64,000 bases of DNA from an uncultured Porphyromonadaceae bacterium (GTDB lineage Bacteria; Bacteroidota; Bacteroidia; Bacteroidales; Muribaculaceae). The notes beneath the pieces are model-generated. The model had not been told where the DNA came from. It worked only from the letters and a program-made list of their open reading frames with translations, and searched no databases. The translations under genes and the position numbers were made by a program. Location of the stretch: NCBI GenBank assembly GCA_905198125.1, contig CAJKBH010000017.1, positions 1 through 64,000 of the forward strand, read 5' to 3'. This document shows, in pieces, positions 30,420 to 39,527 of this stretch. The stretch's first letter is position 1; every line of letters starts with the position of its first letter.

Positions 30420-33400
30420 TTAGAATGTGTTGTCTTGTTTGTCATCGGAGAGAGGGAGCGCATATCTGTATATGGAGATTGTGAAATATTCGCAGCTGTT
30501 GGATTTGTCGTCGCCGCCAAGGTATGACTCATCTTCATGCTGTGGTTTCCAGTCGGAGTAGTAGATCTTGCCGCCGTTGGGCTTGTCGATAGGTTTGTCC
30601 CGGTTGAAGTCATAACCCTTGTACTTGCAAAAATCCTTTATTTTGCCTTTGAAGTTGGAGCTTGTAACTCCGTGTCCCTGAAGGCCGCCGGCATACTCGC
30701 GGAAAGAATCAAAGAGTTCTTTGCGAGAAATGCGGGTGTTGATATGAGAGCCGGTTGGATCGAAATATTCCTCAGCCCATTGCAGGAGTGTTTCGGACAT
30801 GGACTGGCGCAGAGTGCGCAGCTCGATATTTTTCATTGGCGGCGGCACAACGCCTTCTCCCTTCTTATTCCATGCGAGTTCAAACGAGCGGAGATAGTAC
30901 ATGACGCATTCGGCCATGAGATTGTCGAACAGTTGCCACTGGTATTCGTCCCAGTCGAAAAAGAACTGATGGCCGAAGTCATCGACAATGGTGTGATCCT
31001 GATTGTACCAGGATGAAAACTCCATGTAGGCGATGCGTCGTTTCACTGATCCCTGGTCTGCGTCCTTGATGGCGTGGTTGGTGGTAAGCAGTATTTTCGG
31101 TGAATCCTCGGACTTGATCGTGAATCGGGTCTTGCCCTTGGGATTCACGGGAAGGTCGCCTGTTACCCAGTTGAATATCGTCTTGAAATTGAAATTTGTC
31201 CGGATATCGTCTATGAAGATGTTACGTGTAGCCTTGGTGACGCCATCAAGGGCGAAGTCGTCGGATGGATTGAAGGTTTTTCCGTCGAATCCGGCCTGAG
31301 CAACGACGTGACTTAGTGCGTTGCCAAGGATTGATTTGCCGGCTCCACCCCATGCCTGGCCGACTTCGGAAATACGGTGGTCTTGGATCACTACGGCCTT
31401 GCGGTCTGACGGATACTTCCAGTCGGTGAGCAGGTATCCGATGGCGGTGATCTTGTTGACTATGTTTTGATCCCATTCGTACTGTTCATCCAGCGTCACT
31501 TCCCTGGGTGCGTCCGGAGAAAAGTAGTTGTTGGACGTGTTTATCAGGAACTGTACAAACTCGCATTTCTTTCCTTCTTCAGTGAATCTGATGGCGAACC
31601 AGCCGCCGATGGTGTCGATTACATCGATAACCTTTATGCGCTTGAAATTTCGCGGTACAATACGGCTGCGCCACACGTTGGAGATAGGTTGCTCCGGCTT
31701 TATTGAGTTTGCAGTGATCTCCACCTGGCCGTTGTTGTAGTAACTACGTTGCACGTCCGGCTCAAAGTTGTTGAAATTGTCGCGGCGCAGTTCGAGACGT
31801 TCCAGCTTCTTATCGGGAAGGAGGACGTCGAGTTTACTGTTGAAATACTCATGTACCAATGGATTTTTGCTATTGGTCATGATGTATGTAAGGATGAAAT
31901 CCCGCACCTCGTAGGGGGCCGAGCGGTCGATGATTCCGTCATCGATACGGATGAAGTCATAGCCGGAGGCTCCTTCATCGTTATTCGCGAGGCGGAAGAA
32001 ACCGGAAGCAGCGAGGAACCGGAATGTTTCCGTGTAGCTGAGCTGCACTTTGTCGTTATCCTTAGAATCCTTCTCGATGGAAAATATGTCGACGTCGGAG
32101 GAATAGCTGCCGTTGCGGACGAGTTTATCATCCTCGACCTTGTAACGGATAGACCCAAGGCGGAATGTTGGCACATCGACGAGTCGGGTCTTGTGGATCT
32201 CAAAGAAATTCTGCCAGTCGTTTAGACTCCAGAAGTCGCGTATATTGGCATCGGAGAGAGTAGTGATCTTATGGATGTCGAGCCATTTCCCTTTGCCGTT
32301 ATGCGAGTGCATGGCAAAGTCGATGTCCTTCATGAGTTCGTCTTCCTGACCCTTCAGAGAGCCGACAAGAAGGTCATCGACGCCTTTGTCTCCATTCTCG
32401 TTTTCGTTGACATGTCCCCACCACACGTCGACATTGATGCCGCGATTATGGAATGTGCTGATGTATTGCTTGAATTTGATAACGGCACAGGCGAACGTGT
32501 GCGGACGCATGTCGGCCCGCTCGCCGACACGGATGTTACGCGACAGGTCGTTCCAGTCCGAGTCCATAACGAGAACGATATTATGCACCTGGCAGCGGAT
32601 GACAAAATTCTGTATGTCTTGGATCAGACCGTTTTCCTTGTTGCCGATGTTGGAAATGCCCTGCAGACCCAGCGAATACATCCCATGCTTGCAGGCCTTT
32701 TCTGCTTTCTTCTCTCCCTCCTGGAGAAAGAGAGTCTCGACATGCGTTTTGTTCTTGAACAGTTTACGCATGACCTCCGGGACATAAACCGGCGAAGATG
32801 ATCCGGCCGGGGACATATACTTCGTGGGATCTCCGTTCTTGTCAGTATGCAGGTCCGGATTCGAGAACCGAATACGGACATAGTTGCGGAGAGTTCTTGT
32901 GCCTTTGGCAGTATATTGGACCGGGTTGCCGTAGAGGTCATAGTAATAGATAAGCATATCGTCGCCCTGTCTTACGGGCTGACCCTGCTTGATGGTGCCA
33001 GGTTGGAAGGGACATATAGTTAACGGCTGCCCTTTCTCCTGAACAGTGGTCGTCACGTCCTCTATTGTGATTCCTGAACCCTCGAGCTGCTGATGTGTAA
33101 AGGTGTTCTGAACCTTGGCCTTTTCTTCCTTTACTTTCTGCTTGCGGACAGTTTCTTCGGGAGTGATAGGTATACCGGCCATGTTAGCCACGCCCTCGAT
33201 GCATTGCACGTAGTCGCGCTTGATGTCGAGGCCCTGCAAATATGCGTATGCCTCCAGGGGGCCGGAGAAACCCTGTTTACAGACCCAGCATTTCGCATAA
33301 TTATACCTGCCCCTGTGCAGTACGGTGAATTTCTTCTTTTCACCGCAGAACGGACAATCCATTTCGGTTTTTGCCTTACCTTCGTTCGCTCCGCGCACAA

Positions 33401-33458
33401 AAAGCCGGATATCCGCTTCGCGGACTTTTTGGACTTCAAATTCACTGTATTTGTTCAT
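30420..33458 (-). CDS. phage primase-helicase (CHC2, Toprim-like, SF3 helicase)
   Basis: The 1012-residue replication protein starts with a CHC2-type zinc ribbon (CPFCGEKKKF... CWVCKQGF, residues about 35-65), followed by a Toprim-like core (ETLFLQEGEKKAEKA; HNIVLVMDSDWN near 245-305). A superfamily-3-type ATPase comes later: Walker A GGAGKSILGN near 702-711, Walker B NIFIDDIRTNF near 747, sensor LLTTNHAIKD near 792. The C-terminal 150 residues resemble a winged helix. It would prime and unwind phage DNA. Overlap with the LuxR-type gene by four bases makes one early operon. Confidence 0.9.
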   Translation of the reverse strand: MNKYSEFEVQKVREADIRLFVRGANEGKAKTEMDCPFCGEKKKFTVLHRGRYNYAKCWVCKQGFSGPLEAYAYLQGLDIKRDYVQCIEGVANMAGIPITPEETVRKQKVKEEKAKVQNTFTHQQLEGSGITIEDVTTTVQEKGQPLTICPFQPGTIKQGQPVRQGDDMLIYYYDLYGNPVQYTAKGTRTLRNYVRIRFSNPDLHTDKNGDPTKYMSPAGSSSPVYVPEVMRKLFKNKTHVETLFLQEGEKKAEKACKHGMYSLGLQGISNIGNKENGLIQDIQNFVIRCQVHNIVLVMDSDWNDLSRNIRVGERADMRPHTFACAVIKFKQYISTFHNRGINVDVWWGHVNENENGDKGVDDLLVGSLKGQEDELMKDIDFAMHSHNGKGKWLDIHKITTLSDANIRDFWSLNDWQNFFEIHKTRLVDVPTFRLGSIRYKVEDDKLVRNGSYSSDVDIFSIEKDSKDNDKVQLSYTETFRFLAASGFFRLANNDEGASGYDFIRIDDGIIDRSAPYEVRDFILTYIMTNSKNPLVHEYFNSKLDVLLPDKKLERLELRRDNFNNFEPDVQRSYYNNGQVEITANSIKPEQPISNVWRSRIVPRNFKRIKVIDVIDTIGGWFAIRFTEEGKKCEFVQFLINTSNNYFSPDAPREVTLDEQYEWDQNIVNKITAIGYLLTDWKYPSDRKAVVIQDHRISEVGQAWGGAGKSILGNALSHVVAQAGFDGKTFNPSDDFALDGVTKATRNIFIDDIRTNFNFKTIFNWVTGDLPVNPKGKTRFTIKSEDSPKILLTTNHAIKDADQGSVKRRIAYMEFSSWYNQDHTIVDDFGHQFFFDWDEYQWQLFDNLMAECVMYYLRSFELAWNKKGEGVVPPPMKNIELRTLRQSMSETLLQWAEEYFDPTGSHINTRISRKELFDSFREYAGGLQGHGVTSSNFKGKIKDFCKYKGYDFNRDKPIDKPNGGKIYYSDWKPQHEDESYLGGDDKSNSCEYFTISIYRYALPLSDDKQDNTF

Positions 33459-34039
33459 GAAAAGAGGTTGTTATCGGCGGCGTATCTGATAAACTCGGCC
33501 TTTGAGTGGATATCAAGCCGGGCGTAAGCATTGCGCACGTGGGTGTGGATGGTATGAGGTGAGAGACATAGGCGGTCGCCGATGGCATCTTCCGTGAGGC
33601 CCTCGTAAACCAGACGGAGCACCTGCAGTTCGGCAGCGCTCAACTGGTGGTTGAACTCGGGATGACAAACAATCTGGTCAAGAGGACATTCTCCGCGTAA
33701 CGGACACGGCACATATTCGAAATTACAGTGCATGGACGGCGAGATATCAGGGATGTCGTCAAGACCCCCGAAATTACAGCGCACGAAACGTGATACAATG
33801 CGATAGCGAAAGTAAGGCTGGTTGAGTGCGCTCTGCTTGTATTGCTCGCATAGGGCTGCGTATGCTTTCGGATAAAAAGTGGTCAGGTAGTCGCACATGG
33901 CGCTGATCAGATCGTAGTCGGTGGGCGTCAATGTGCGTACGGAACCGTCGGCTGTACGAACCATCACCTCGTTGCCGTAGGTAAAAAATTCTGTGTTTGT
34001 TAATAACCTACTCATGGTATTATAATCAATTTGAGACAT
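33455..34039 (-). CDS. LuxR/GerE-type transcription regulator with a Cys cluster
   Basis: In this 194-residue protein the C-terminus (LSAAELQVLRLVYEGLTEDAIGDRLCLSPHTIHTHVRNAYARLDIHSK) is a complete GerE helix-turn-helix. Before it lies CNFEYVPCPLRGECPLDQIVC, a cluster of four or five cysteines that may bind metal. The N-terminus is not a standard receiver domain. It is the second gene of the early operon and could turn on replication or late genes. The start overlaps the preceding gene by 14 bases. Confidence 0.85.
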   Translation of the reverse strand: MSQIDYNTMSRLLTNTEFFTYGNEVMVRTADGSVRTLTPTDYDLISAMCDYLTTFYPKAYAALCEQYKQSALNQPYFRYRIVSRFVRCNFGGLDDIPDISPSMHCNFEYVPCPLRGECPLDQIVCHPEFNHQLSAAELQVLRLVYEGLTEDAIGDRLCLSPHTIHTHVRNAYARLDIHSKAEFIRYAADNNLFS

Positions 34040-34235
34040 CGACCATTAGATCGACGCCGACGATTTTACTAATTTCGCGCAAGAACAGAGGGTGCAACTG
34101 TGTACGACCGGTTCGCCAGTCGGACAGAATTGCACGTGATATTTTCAGCTCTGTTCGGATATCTCTGGACTTCGCAATTCGGACATTGTTCGGGAGCGAG
34201 GAGAGGTAGCTGTTGAGACTCTGATTAGTTGTCAT
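34026..34235 (-). CDS. Cro-like small HTH protein
   Basis: The product has 69 residues (MTTNQSLNSYLSSLPNNVRI). The middle, RTELKISRAILSDWRTGRTQL, is a compact helix-turn-helix, with a following helix typical of XRE/Cro proteins. It is the first minus-strand gene facing the repressor and would act as the early lytic-switch partner. The region between the two genes carries palindromic operators. Confidence 0.75.
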   Translation of the reverse strand: MTTNQSLNSYLSSLPNNVRIAKSRDIRTELKISRAILSDWRTGRTQLHPLFLREISKIVGVDLMVDVSN

Positions 34236-34257
34236 AAATTTGCGAGTTTGTTAATAT

Positions 34258-34347
34258 TGTCGTAATTTTATGTCAGCAAAGTAACATAAAATATTTGACA
34301 TATTAACAATATCAGACATTAATTCTGAATTAATTAATATTAATTAA
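34258..34347. promoter_or_regulatory. divergent control region with operator-like dyads
   Basis: TTTTATGT (34266-34273) is an exact inverted partner of ACATAAAA (34284-34291). ATTAATTC-T-GAATTAAT (34318-34334) and the 18-base palindrome TTAATTAATATTAATTAA (34330-34347) follow. TGTCGTAATT (34258-34267) is shared with the left end of the element. The dyads lie between the divergent repressor and Cro-like genes and are good operator candidates. Confidence 0.55.
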
Positions 34348-34358
34348 CAATTGCAGAA

Positions 34359-34760
34359 ATGAAGCATGTGGGCGAGATAATCAAGAAGCATATAGAGGAT
34401 AACCACTTGAAGAAGCGTGAAATCGCTGATAAGGTGGGGATTACGTATAACTATCTAAGCACGATATTCAAACAGCCGTCAATATCGTGCGACTTACTGG
34501 AGAAGATATGTTTAGCGATAGGATTACATCCGGCAGTAGTATTCGACATTCCGGACGACATGAAGAATCATTATCACGATATATGGGCGAATGCGATTTT
34601 AGGCAGCGCCCAGGTACAAATAAATGCTAATGACAAGCTCCAGGATTTACTCGCAGAGAAGGACCGTCTGATAGCGGAGAAAGAGAGAACAATCCAAATA
34701 TTAATGAAGGCAGCCGGTATGTCAGAACCGGGACAAATACGGGACAACAACGACAAATAA
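34359..34760 (+). CDS. XRE-family phage repressor
   Basis: The 133-residue protein has an N-terminal helix-turn-helix (HIEDNHLKKREIADKVGITYNYLSTIFKQPSISCDLLEKI, residues 12-51) and a C-terminal coiled coil (KLQDLLAEKDRLIAEKERTIQILMK). No peptidase domain is present, so it is not cleaved like CI. It diverges from the Cro-like gene and is the only plus-strand gene of the element, as expected for the lysogeny repressor. A Rho-independent terminator follows it. Confidence 0.82.
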   Translation: MKHVGEIIKKHIEDNHLKKREIADKVGITYNYLSTIFKQPSISCDLLEKICLAIGLHPAVVFDIPDDMKNHYHDIWANAILGSAQVQINANDKLQDLLAEKDRLIAEKERTIQILMKAAGMSEPGQIRDNNDK

Positions 34761-34842
34761 GGCACATTCAACAGGCATTTTAACAACGGTTTATACTTTT
34801 GGATTCGTGTCTAAAAGCTCTTGTCACCCCGACTGAGAGAAG

Positions 34843-34878
34843 AAGTCCGTATGTCACTGACATGCGGACTTTTCTTTT
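34843..34878 (+). terminator. Rho-independent terminator of the repressor gene
   Basis: AAGTCCGTATGTCA (34843-34856) pairs with TGACATGCGGACTT (34858-34871) with one G-T wobble, followed by TTCTTTTG. It probably marks the right edge of the prophage. Confidence 0.75.
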
Positions 34879-34950
34879 GTTCTGAGGGGCGAGGTTGGCA
34901 TTCTGAAGAGTGAGACTCGCATTTCGCTGAAGCTCAAAGCCGAAACAAAA

Positions 34951-35044
34951 GGAGCGCTGCGGATACGCGCAGCGGGCACTCGGCCTTCAGGCCCTTCAGG
35001 CGGGCGGAGCCGGGCGGCGGGTTCAGGCGGGCGAAGCCAGGCGG
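34951..35044. repeat. REP-like hairpin and GC-rich direct repeat beside the transposase gene
   Basis: GGAG (34951-34954) precedes the hairpin CGCTGCG-GATACG-CGCAGCG (34955-34974), the layout of a REP element. Two 23-base near-identical copies follow (34995-35017 and 35022-35044, starting TTCAGGCGGGCG). The nearby gene is a REP-associated transposase. A related GGATACGC hairpin occurs at 4-30. The rest of 34761-35088 shows nothing else. Confidence 0.4.
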
Positions 35045-35088
35045 TTTTGTAAAAGCGGCGAGCTTCAGCGCGGCTTTGGGTCTATGCT

Positions 35089-36000
35089 TCAGCGCGGCTG
35101 GAAAGCGGCGGCAGCTATTTCGGCGGCCAGGGCGTTCATGGCGAGGCAGGTCTGGCGCGAGAGTGCGCCGGGGCGGCCTACAGAAATGATGAGCAGGCGC
35201 CCCGTCTCGCAAAGCTCGAAGTCATGGCCGGCGGGCTTGTAACGCTCGCCCATCGGCTCGTTGGTGATCAGAATAAACCGGCCGTCGGCCTCCTCCGCCT
35301 CCCTGCGGACTTCCTTTTCGGCCGGCGAGATGAACGGCGAGACGAGCACGCCGCCGTTGGCGGCTGTGTATAGCCATTCCGCCCGGTGGCGTTCGCGCAC
35401 TGCGGGCGTGTCGGCGCGATGCACCACCACCTGCTGCTTGAACGGACAGTCAAGCAACTGGATGTTGCCGTAGGCCTGGTAGTGTCTGTCGCCGATTCTC
35501 AGCGCGTTGACGCGCCGGAAGAATTCGGGATGCGCACGGCGCACGGCAAGCCGCCGCGGGTTGTCGCGCAGGTAATGATACAGCGTGTCGAGCGAACGGC
35601 AGGTCTTGAGTATCTGGTCGTTGAAGCCTTTGGCGAAGACGCCTTTCAGACCTGCGGCATTGTTTACCTCTACTTTGAAGGCGGCTATGTAGCGGCCGAG
35701 TATTTCCTCGGTTTTCTCCTGCACGAACAGAAGTATGTGCAGGTGGTCGGGCATGATGGCGTACTGAAGCACACGGATCTTAGGCTGAATCTGCGGGAAT
35801 TTGCGCAGCCCCTCCTTGATGGCCGCGCCGACGGGCGAGGCTACGACGCAAGGGCTCCCCTTGTGGCCGTGCGGAATCCGATAGTCGCCGGCGAGCGAGC
35901 CGAAGTCCGGCACCTGCGGCGCCTTGTTGAGCGTCACCATATAGATGCACCGCTCGGTGTAGTCGTGCCATGGTGCCCGCAGCAGCCCGTCAGTACCCAT
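35089..36000 (-). CDS. REP-associated tyrosine transposase (RAYT, Y1) with extra C-terminal domain
   Basis: The product has 303 residues. The first 165 form an IS200/RAYT-type Y1 HUH domain: the metal motif HLH in MPDHLHILLFV (near residue 86) and the catalytic-helix tyrosine in LGRYIAAFK. Such proteins are single-copy and process REP hairpins rather than move as full insertion sequences. The last 130 residues form an added Rossmann-like domain (TAANGGVLVSPFISPAEKEVRREAEE; GRFILITNEPMG; GRLLIISVG) resembling DprA/SLOG folds. Its start overlaps the end of the transporter gene upstream. Confidence 0.8.
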   Translation of the reverse strand: MGTDGLLRAPWHDYTERCIYMVTLNKAPQVPDFGSLAGDYRIPHGHKGSPCVVASPVGAAIKEGLRKFPQIQPKIRVLQYAIMPDHLHILLFVQEKTEEILGRYIAAFKVEVNNAAGLKGVFAKGFNDQILKTCRSLDTLYHYLRDNPRRLAVRRAHPEFFRRVNALRIGDRHYQAYGNIQLLDCPFKQQVVVHRADTPAVRERHRAEWLYTAANGGVLVSPFISPAEKEVRREAEEADGRFILITNEPMGERYKPAGHDFELCETGRLLIISVGRPGALSRQTCLAMNALAAEIAAAAFQPR

Positions 36001-37070
36001 CAGGCCAGCACCGGGGTGAGGAGCTTGGTGAGGAGGTGGCCGCCGAAAAGGAGCCAGACGTAGAGGATGGTGGCCAGGACGAAGGGCTTGGCGCCGGCTT
36101 GCTTGAACTTGTCGAAGCTGGTCTCGGCGCCGAGCGCGGCCATGGCCATGGTAAGCAGGAAGGTGTCGAAGTCGTTGATCCAGCCTACCACCGGGGCGGG
36201 CAACAGGTCAAGCGAGTTGAAGCCGATCACCAGCAGGAAACCGAAGGCGAACCAGGGCACCTGCACCTTGCCTTTGCCGGACTTGGCTGTGCCGTCGGCA
36301 TTGTCGCTTTCTCCGGCGCTTGCGGCTTTGAGGCGCTTGCGTGCGGTCGCGGCGGCCCACCAGCCGAGTATCAGCAGCACAGGCACGAGCAGCATGACGC
36401 GTATCATCTTGGTGATGATGGCCACGTTGGCTATCTCGTCGCCCATGGCGTTGCCTGCGCCCACGGCGTGTGCCACCTCATGGAGCGTGGCTCCGGAGAA
36501 GATGCCCATCTGGTCGGGCGTAAGGTCGATGATGCCGGCGCGGTAGCCGATGGGATAGAGGAACATGGAGAGGGTGCCGAATATCACTACCGTAGCCACG
36601 GCGACGGCGGTCTTGTACGGCTGGGTCTTGATGGTGGCTTCGGCGCCCAAGACGGCGGCCGCGCCGCAGATGCCGGAGCCGATGGAGGTGAGCAGCGCGA
36701 TGTCGCTGTCCATCTTCAGCCATTTGCCTACCATGACGCCGCCTAAGATGGTGACGGCCACGATGATGCAGTCTATCACGATGCCCGGCAGTCCTACGGC
36801 CACCACATCCTGGAAGGTGAGGCGGAAGCCGTAGAGGATGATGCCTAACCGCAGAATGCTTTTGGAACAGAATTTAATACCCGGTCCCCATGTGGCGGGC
36901 AGATGGTTGCGCAACGAGTTGGCGTAGGCCATACCCAATACGATACCGATGATAAGGGGTGAGATGCTGAGGGCTTTCAGCACTTGCCATTCGCCGATGA
37001 AGCAGGATGCGCAGGCGAATAGCGCCATAAACAATATGCCGTGATAGCGGCCGGCTTTCTGTTCTTGCAT
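36000..37070 (-). CDS. YeiH/UPF0324-family membrane transporter (putative sulfate exporter family)
   Basis: The 356-residue protein has about ten hydrophobic helices. MAYANSLRNHLP, SIGSGICGAAAVLGAE and SGATLHEVAHAVGAG are hallmark loops of the YeiH family, which is annotated as a conserved inner-membrane exporter of uncertain substrate. The stop overlaps the transposase start (TGATG), so the two are co-transcribed. A terminator-like repeat lies upstream of its promoter region. Confidence 0.88.
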   Translation of the reverse strand: MQEQKAGRYHGILFMALFACASCFIGEWQVLKALSISPLIIGIVLGMAYANSLRNHLPATWGPGIKFCSKSILRLGIILYGFRLTFQDVVAVGLPGIVIDCIIVAVTILGGVMVGKWLKMDSDIALLTSIGSGICGAAAVLGAEATIKTQPYKTAVAVATVVIFGTLSMFLYPIGYRAGIIDLTPDQMGIFSGATLHEVAHAVGAGNAMGDEIANVAIITKMIRVMLLVPVLLILGWWAAATARKRLKAASAGESDNADGTAKSGKGKVQVPWFAFGFLLVIGFNSLDLLPAPVVGWINDFDTFLLTMAMAALGAETSFDKFKQAGAKPFVLATILYVWLLFGGHLLTKLLTPVLA

Positions 37071-37093
37071 AGTTTTTTCTAAATTTATGGATT

Positions 37094-37151
37094 AAAAAAG
37101 TTAAGATAATAACGAAGCTGTATGTGAGCTTGGTATTATCTTAACTTTTTT
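37094..37151. terminator. long AT-rich hairpin with a T-run, member of an intergenic repeat
   Basis: Bases 37094-37111 pair exactly with 37134-37151 (core AAGTTAAGATAATA) and T-runs flank both sides, so it can stop both purT (minus strand) and plus-strand transcripts. Much of it resembles 51212-51266. Confidence 0.75.
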
Positions 37152-37177
37152 TACACCTTGACTTCGGCGTCCCGAAG

Positions 37178-38362
37178 TTACTTGCAGGTTATCTGGATCA
37201 TGTCGGCGGCCTTGTCCACGAGTCGGACTGCCTTGCCGACGGTGTCGCCGGTGGCGAGCATCACTCCCATGCGGCGGTGTCCGTGCACTTCGGGCTTGCC
37301 GAAGATGCGCATGTCGGTGCCGGGCAGCGACAGTGCCTCGTCCATTCCGGAGAATACCACCTCATTGGAATCGCCCCAGGCCAGCAGCGCGCGCGAAGCC
37401 GAAGGACTGTAGAACTTGATTTCGGGGATGGGGAGTCCGAGCAGGGCGCGTACATGGAGCGCGAACTCGGAGAGATGCTGCGATATCATGGTGACCATGC
37501 CCGTGTCGTGCGGACGGGGGGAAACCTCGGAGAAGATGACGTCGTCGCCCTTTACGAACAGCTCGACGCCAAAGATGCCGTAGCCGCCGAGAGCCTCGGT
37601 GATCTTGCCGGCGATCTCGCGGGCCTTGACTATTGCGGTCTCGCTCATGGGCTGGGGCTGCCAGCTGCGGCGGTAGTCGCCCTGCTCCTGATAGTGGCCG
37701 ATGGGCTCGCAGAACGATGTGCCGCCTACGTGGCGCACGGTCAGAAGCGTTATCTCGTAATCGAAGTCAACGAAGCCTTCCACAATGACGGCACCGGCGC
37801 CCGAGCGCCCTTCCTGCTGCGACATTTGCCAGGCCGTGTGTATCTGGTCGGGAGTCTTGACCAGGCTCTGGCCGTGGCCGCTGCTGGACATCACGGGCTT
37901 CACCACGCAGGGGAGTCCGATGCGCTGCACGGCGGCGTTGAATTCCTCCTCGGTCTCCGCGAACTCGTAGGGCGAGGTGGGGAGCTTCAGCTCCTCGGCG
38001 GCGAGCTTGCGGATCTCGCGGCGGTTCATGGTGATGAAGGTGGCGCGGGCGGTGGGCACCACGTTCCAGCCTTCTTTCTCCAGCGCCACCAGTGTGGGCG
38101 TGGCTATCGCCTCGATTTCGGGAATGATATAGTCGGGTTTTTCTTCCTCCACCACCTTGCGGAGCGTCTCGCCGTCCAGCATGGAGAATACGTGCGCCTT
38201 GTCGGCCACATGCATTGCCGGAGCGTCGGCATATTTGTCACAGGCCACTACGGTCAGACCGTAACGCTGGAGTTCAATCACCACCTCTTTGCCAAGTTCG
38301 CCGCTGCCTAACAGCAGCGCCTTGCGTCCGGAAGGTGTTCCGGGAGTTCCAATTTCTATCAT
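37178..38362 (-). CDS. purT: formate-dependent phosphoribosylglycinamide formyltransferase
   Basis: The product is 394 residues from MIEIGTPGTPSGRKALLLGSG; an ATG nine codons upstream would precede a normal PurT N-terminus. ATP-grasp features are clear: the N-terminal Rossmann GSGELGKEVVIEL, VKPVMSSSGHGQS, and the metal-binding end VFSEVSPRPHDTGMVTM. It makes formyl-GAR from GAR, formate and ATP. It stands apart from the purine cluster and replaces PurN, which is not seen in the window. Confidence 0.95.
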   Translation of the reverse strand: MIEIGTPGTPSGRKALLLGSGELGKEVVIELQRYGLTVVACDKYADAPAMHVADKAHVFSMLDGETLRKVVEEEKPDYIIPEIEAIATPTLVALEKEGWNVVPTARATFITMNRREIRKLAAEELKLPTSPYEFAETEEEFNAAVQRIGLPCVVKPVMSSSGHGQSLVKTPDQIHTAWQMSQQEGRSGAGAVIVEGFVDFDYEITLLTVRHVGGTSFCEPIGHYQEQGDYRRSWQPQPMSETAIVKAREIAGKITEALGGYGIFGVELFVKGDDVIFSEVSPRPHDTGMVTMISQHLSEFALHVRALLGLPIPEIKFYSPSASRALLAWGDSNEVVFSGMDEALSLPGTDMRIFGKPEVHGHRRMGVMLATGDTVGKAVRLVDKAADMIQITCK

Positions 38363-38481
38363 CGCTTCAAATATTCGGGTATGAATCAATGCGCAAAATT
38401 AATGAAAAATCGGCATATTGGCAACAAGATGGGTGTCAGTGTCGGAATCCGTGCATTGGCTCTATGGAGCACTCCGGTATC

Positions 38482-39252
38482 CTATTCGCGTATCATTTCC
38501 ATCCTGCCTATGTCCAGGCTGGCCGAAATCAGGAGCGGGATGCGCGACGAGCGTTCCACCTGGCATGTGACGGGATAGTCGGAACGTACGCCCCGGTAGG
38601 TGTATTCAAAGCGAACCTTGTATGAAGGGATGCCTTGATATTGGTCCGGACCAAGATATGTGATCATGGCGTGCTGCATGCCGGTGCGGGGCATATTGAC
38701 GGACATCAGCAGCGTCTGGCCCGGTTGCAGGGCCGTGAAATCCATATATCTGAACAGATAGAATATTCCGAGCATGTCGCAGCTGATACCCACGGCCTCC
38801 ATGGTCTTGGGTGAGGCGCTGAGCGTGCCCGCGCCGTTGAGGTTGCGGTAGTTGGCGGGAGCGAGGGGGTGGTACGAGGGATTATCCAGCAGTGATACGA
38901 CGGGCTTGGAGTACCATCCTGCGCGGTACAGCACGTTCTGGCGCGCATACAGTGCTCCGCGTCCCGGCATGGTGATGACTTTCAGCGTGTCGGACACGGT
39001 GTATTGCCTGCCTCCCCACGTGATGCTGTGGCCGTTCAGGGATGCCGTCAGACTGTTGCCCGTGGCATCGAGCCTGACCGTGCCGTAGGCCGCCGTGGTG
39101 TTGATCAGACCCCAGTGGTAGTTCACTTTATATTTAATGGCCGTTGGCGGGATGCACGCATCCTGTCCGGGAGCCTGGAACACGGGCTGCGCCGCTTCGG
39201 CCGACAGCGCCACGACCGCCGTTAATGCGGCCAACAGTAATTTCTTCTTCAT
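38482..39252 (-). CDS. DUF3108-family periplasmic protein
   Basis: The product has 256 residues with a signal peptide (MKKKLLLAALTAVVALSAEA). The body has the style of DUF3108: IKYKVNYHWGLINTTAAYGTV near the start and a late KVRFEYTYRG before LLISASLDIG. A beta-barrel-like envelope protein of unknown function. It is transcribed away from the lipoprotein gene that follows on the other strand. Confidence 0.75.
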   Translation of the reverse strand: MKKKLLLAALTAVVALSAEAAQPVFQAPGQDACIPPTAIKYKVNYHWGLINTTAAYGTVRLDATGNSLTASLNGHSITWGGRQYTVSDTLKVITMPGRGALYARQNVLYRAGWYSKPVVSLLDNPSYHPLAPANYRNLNGAGTLSASPKTMEAVGISCDMLGIFYLFRYMDFTALQPGQTLLMSVNMPRTGMQHAMITYLGPDQYQGIPSYKVRFEYTYRGVRSDYPVTCQVERSSRIPLLISASLDIGRMEMIRE

Positions 39253-39381
39253 AACCTAAGTCGTTAACCTATTATATATTGAACATTGAAGGCGGTTGAT
39301 TTGTTTGTGTGCCGTTCATCGGGGGCCAGGATTCTTAAATTTCGGGATTTTTAACTGATAAAGTGTTAATAACGGTCTGTA

Positions 39382-39413
39382 TTGGGATTTTTTAGCATTT
39401 TTTTGTAATTTTG
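39382..39413 (+). promoter_or_regulatory. promoter of the lipoprotein/DUF5723 operon
   Basis: TTGG (39382-39385), 20 bases, TAATTTTG (39406-39413) match the Bacteroides pattern. The leader to the first start is about 108 bases and AT-rich at its end. Confidence 0.6.
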
Positions 39414-39527
39414 CACTTAATATGAAATATCACTGATTTTTGGACTTGCGGTTCCTTAAGACTGCCGGGAAGATTAAGGTGCGGGCCTGAATCATTAGAT
39501 GAATAAACAACATACAACTAATAATAT

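Noticed and set aside
650..34880. att direct repeats at the element ends
   Set aside because: The terminators at 661-733 and 34843-34878 share TATGTCA and T-rich ends but no exact long repeat; I could not define attL and attR.
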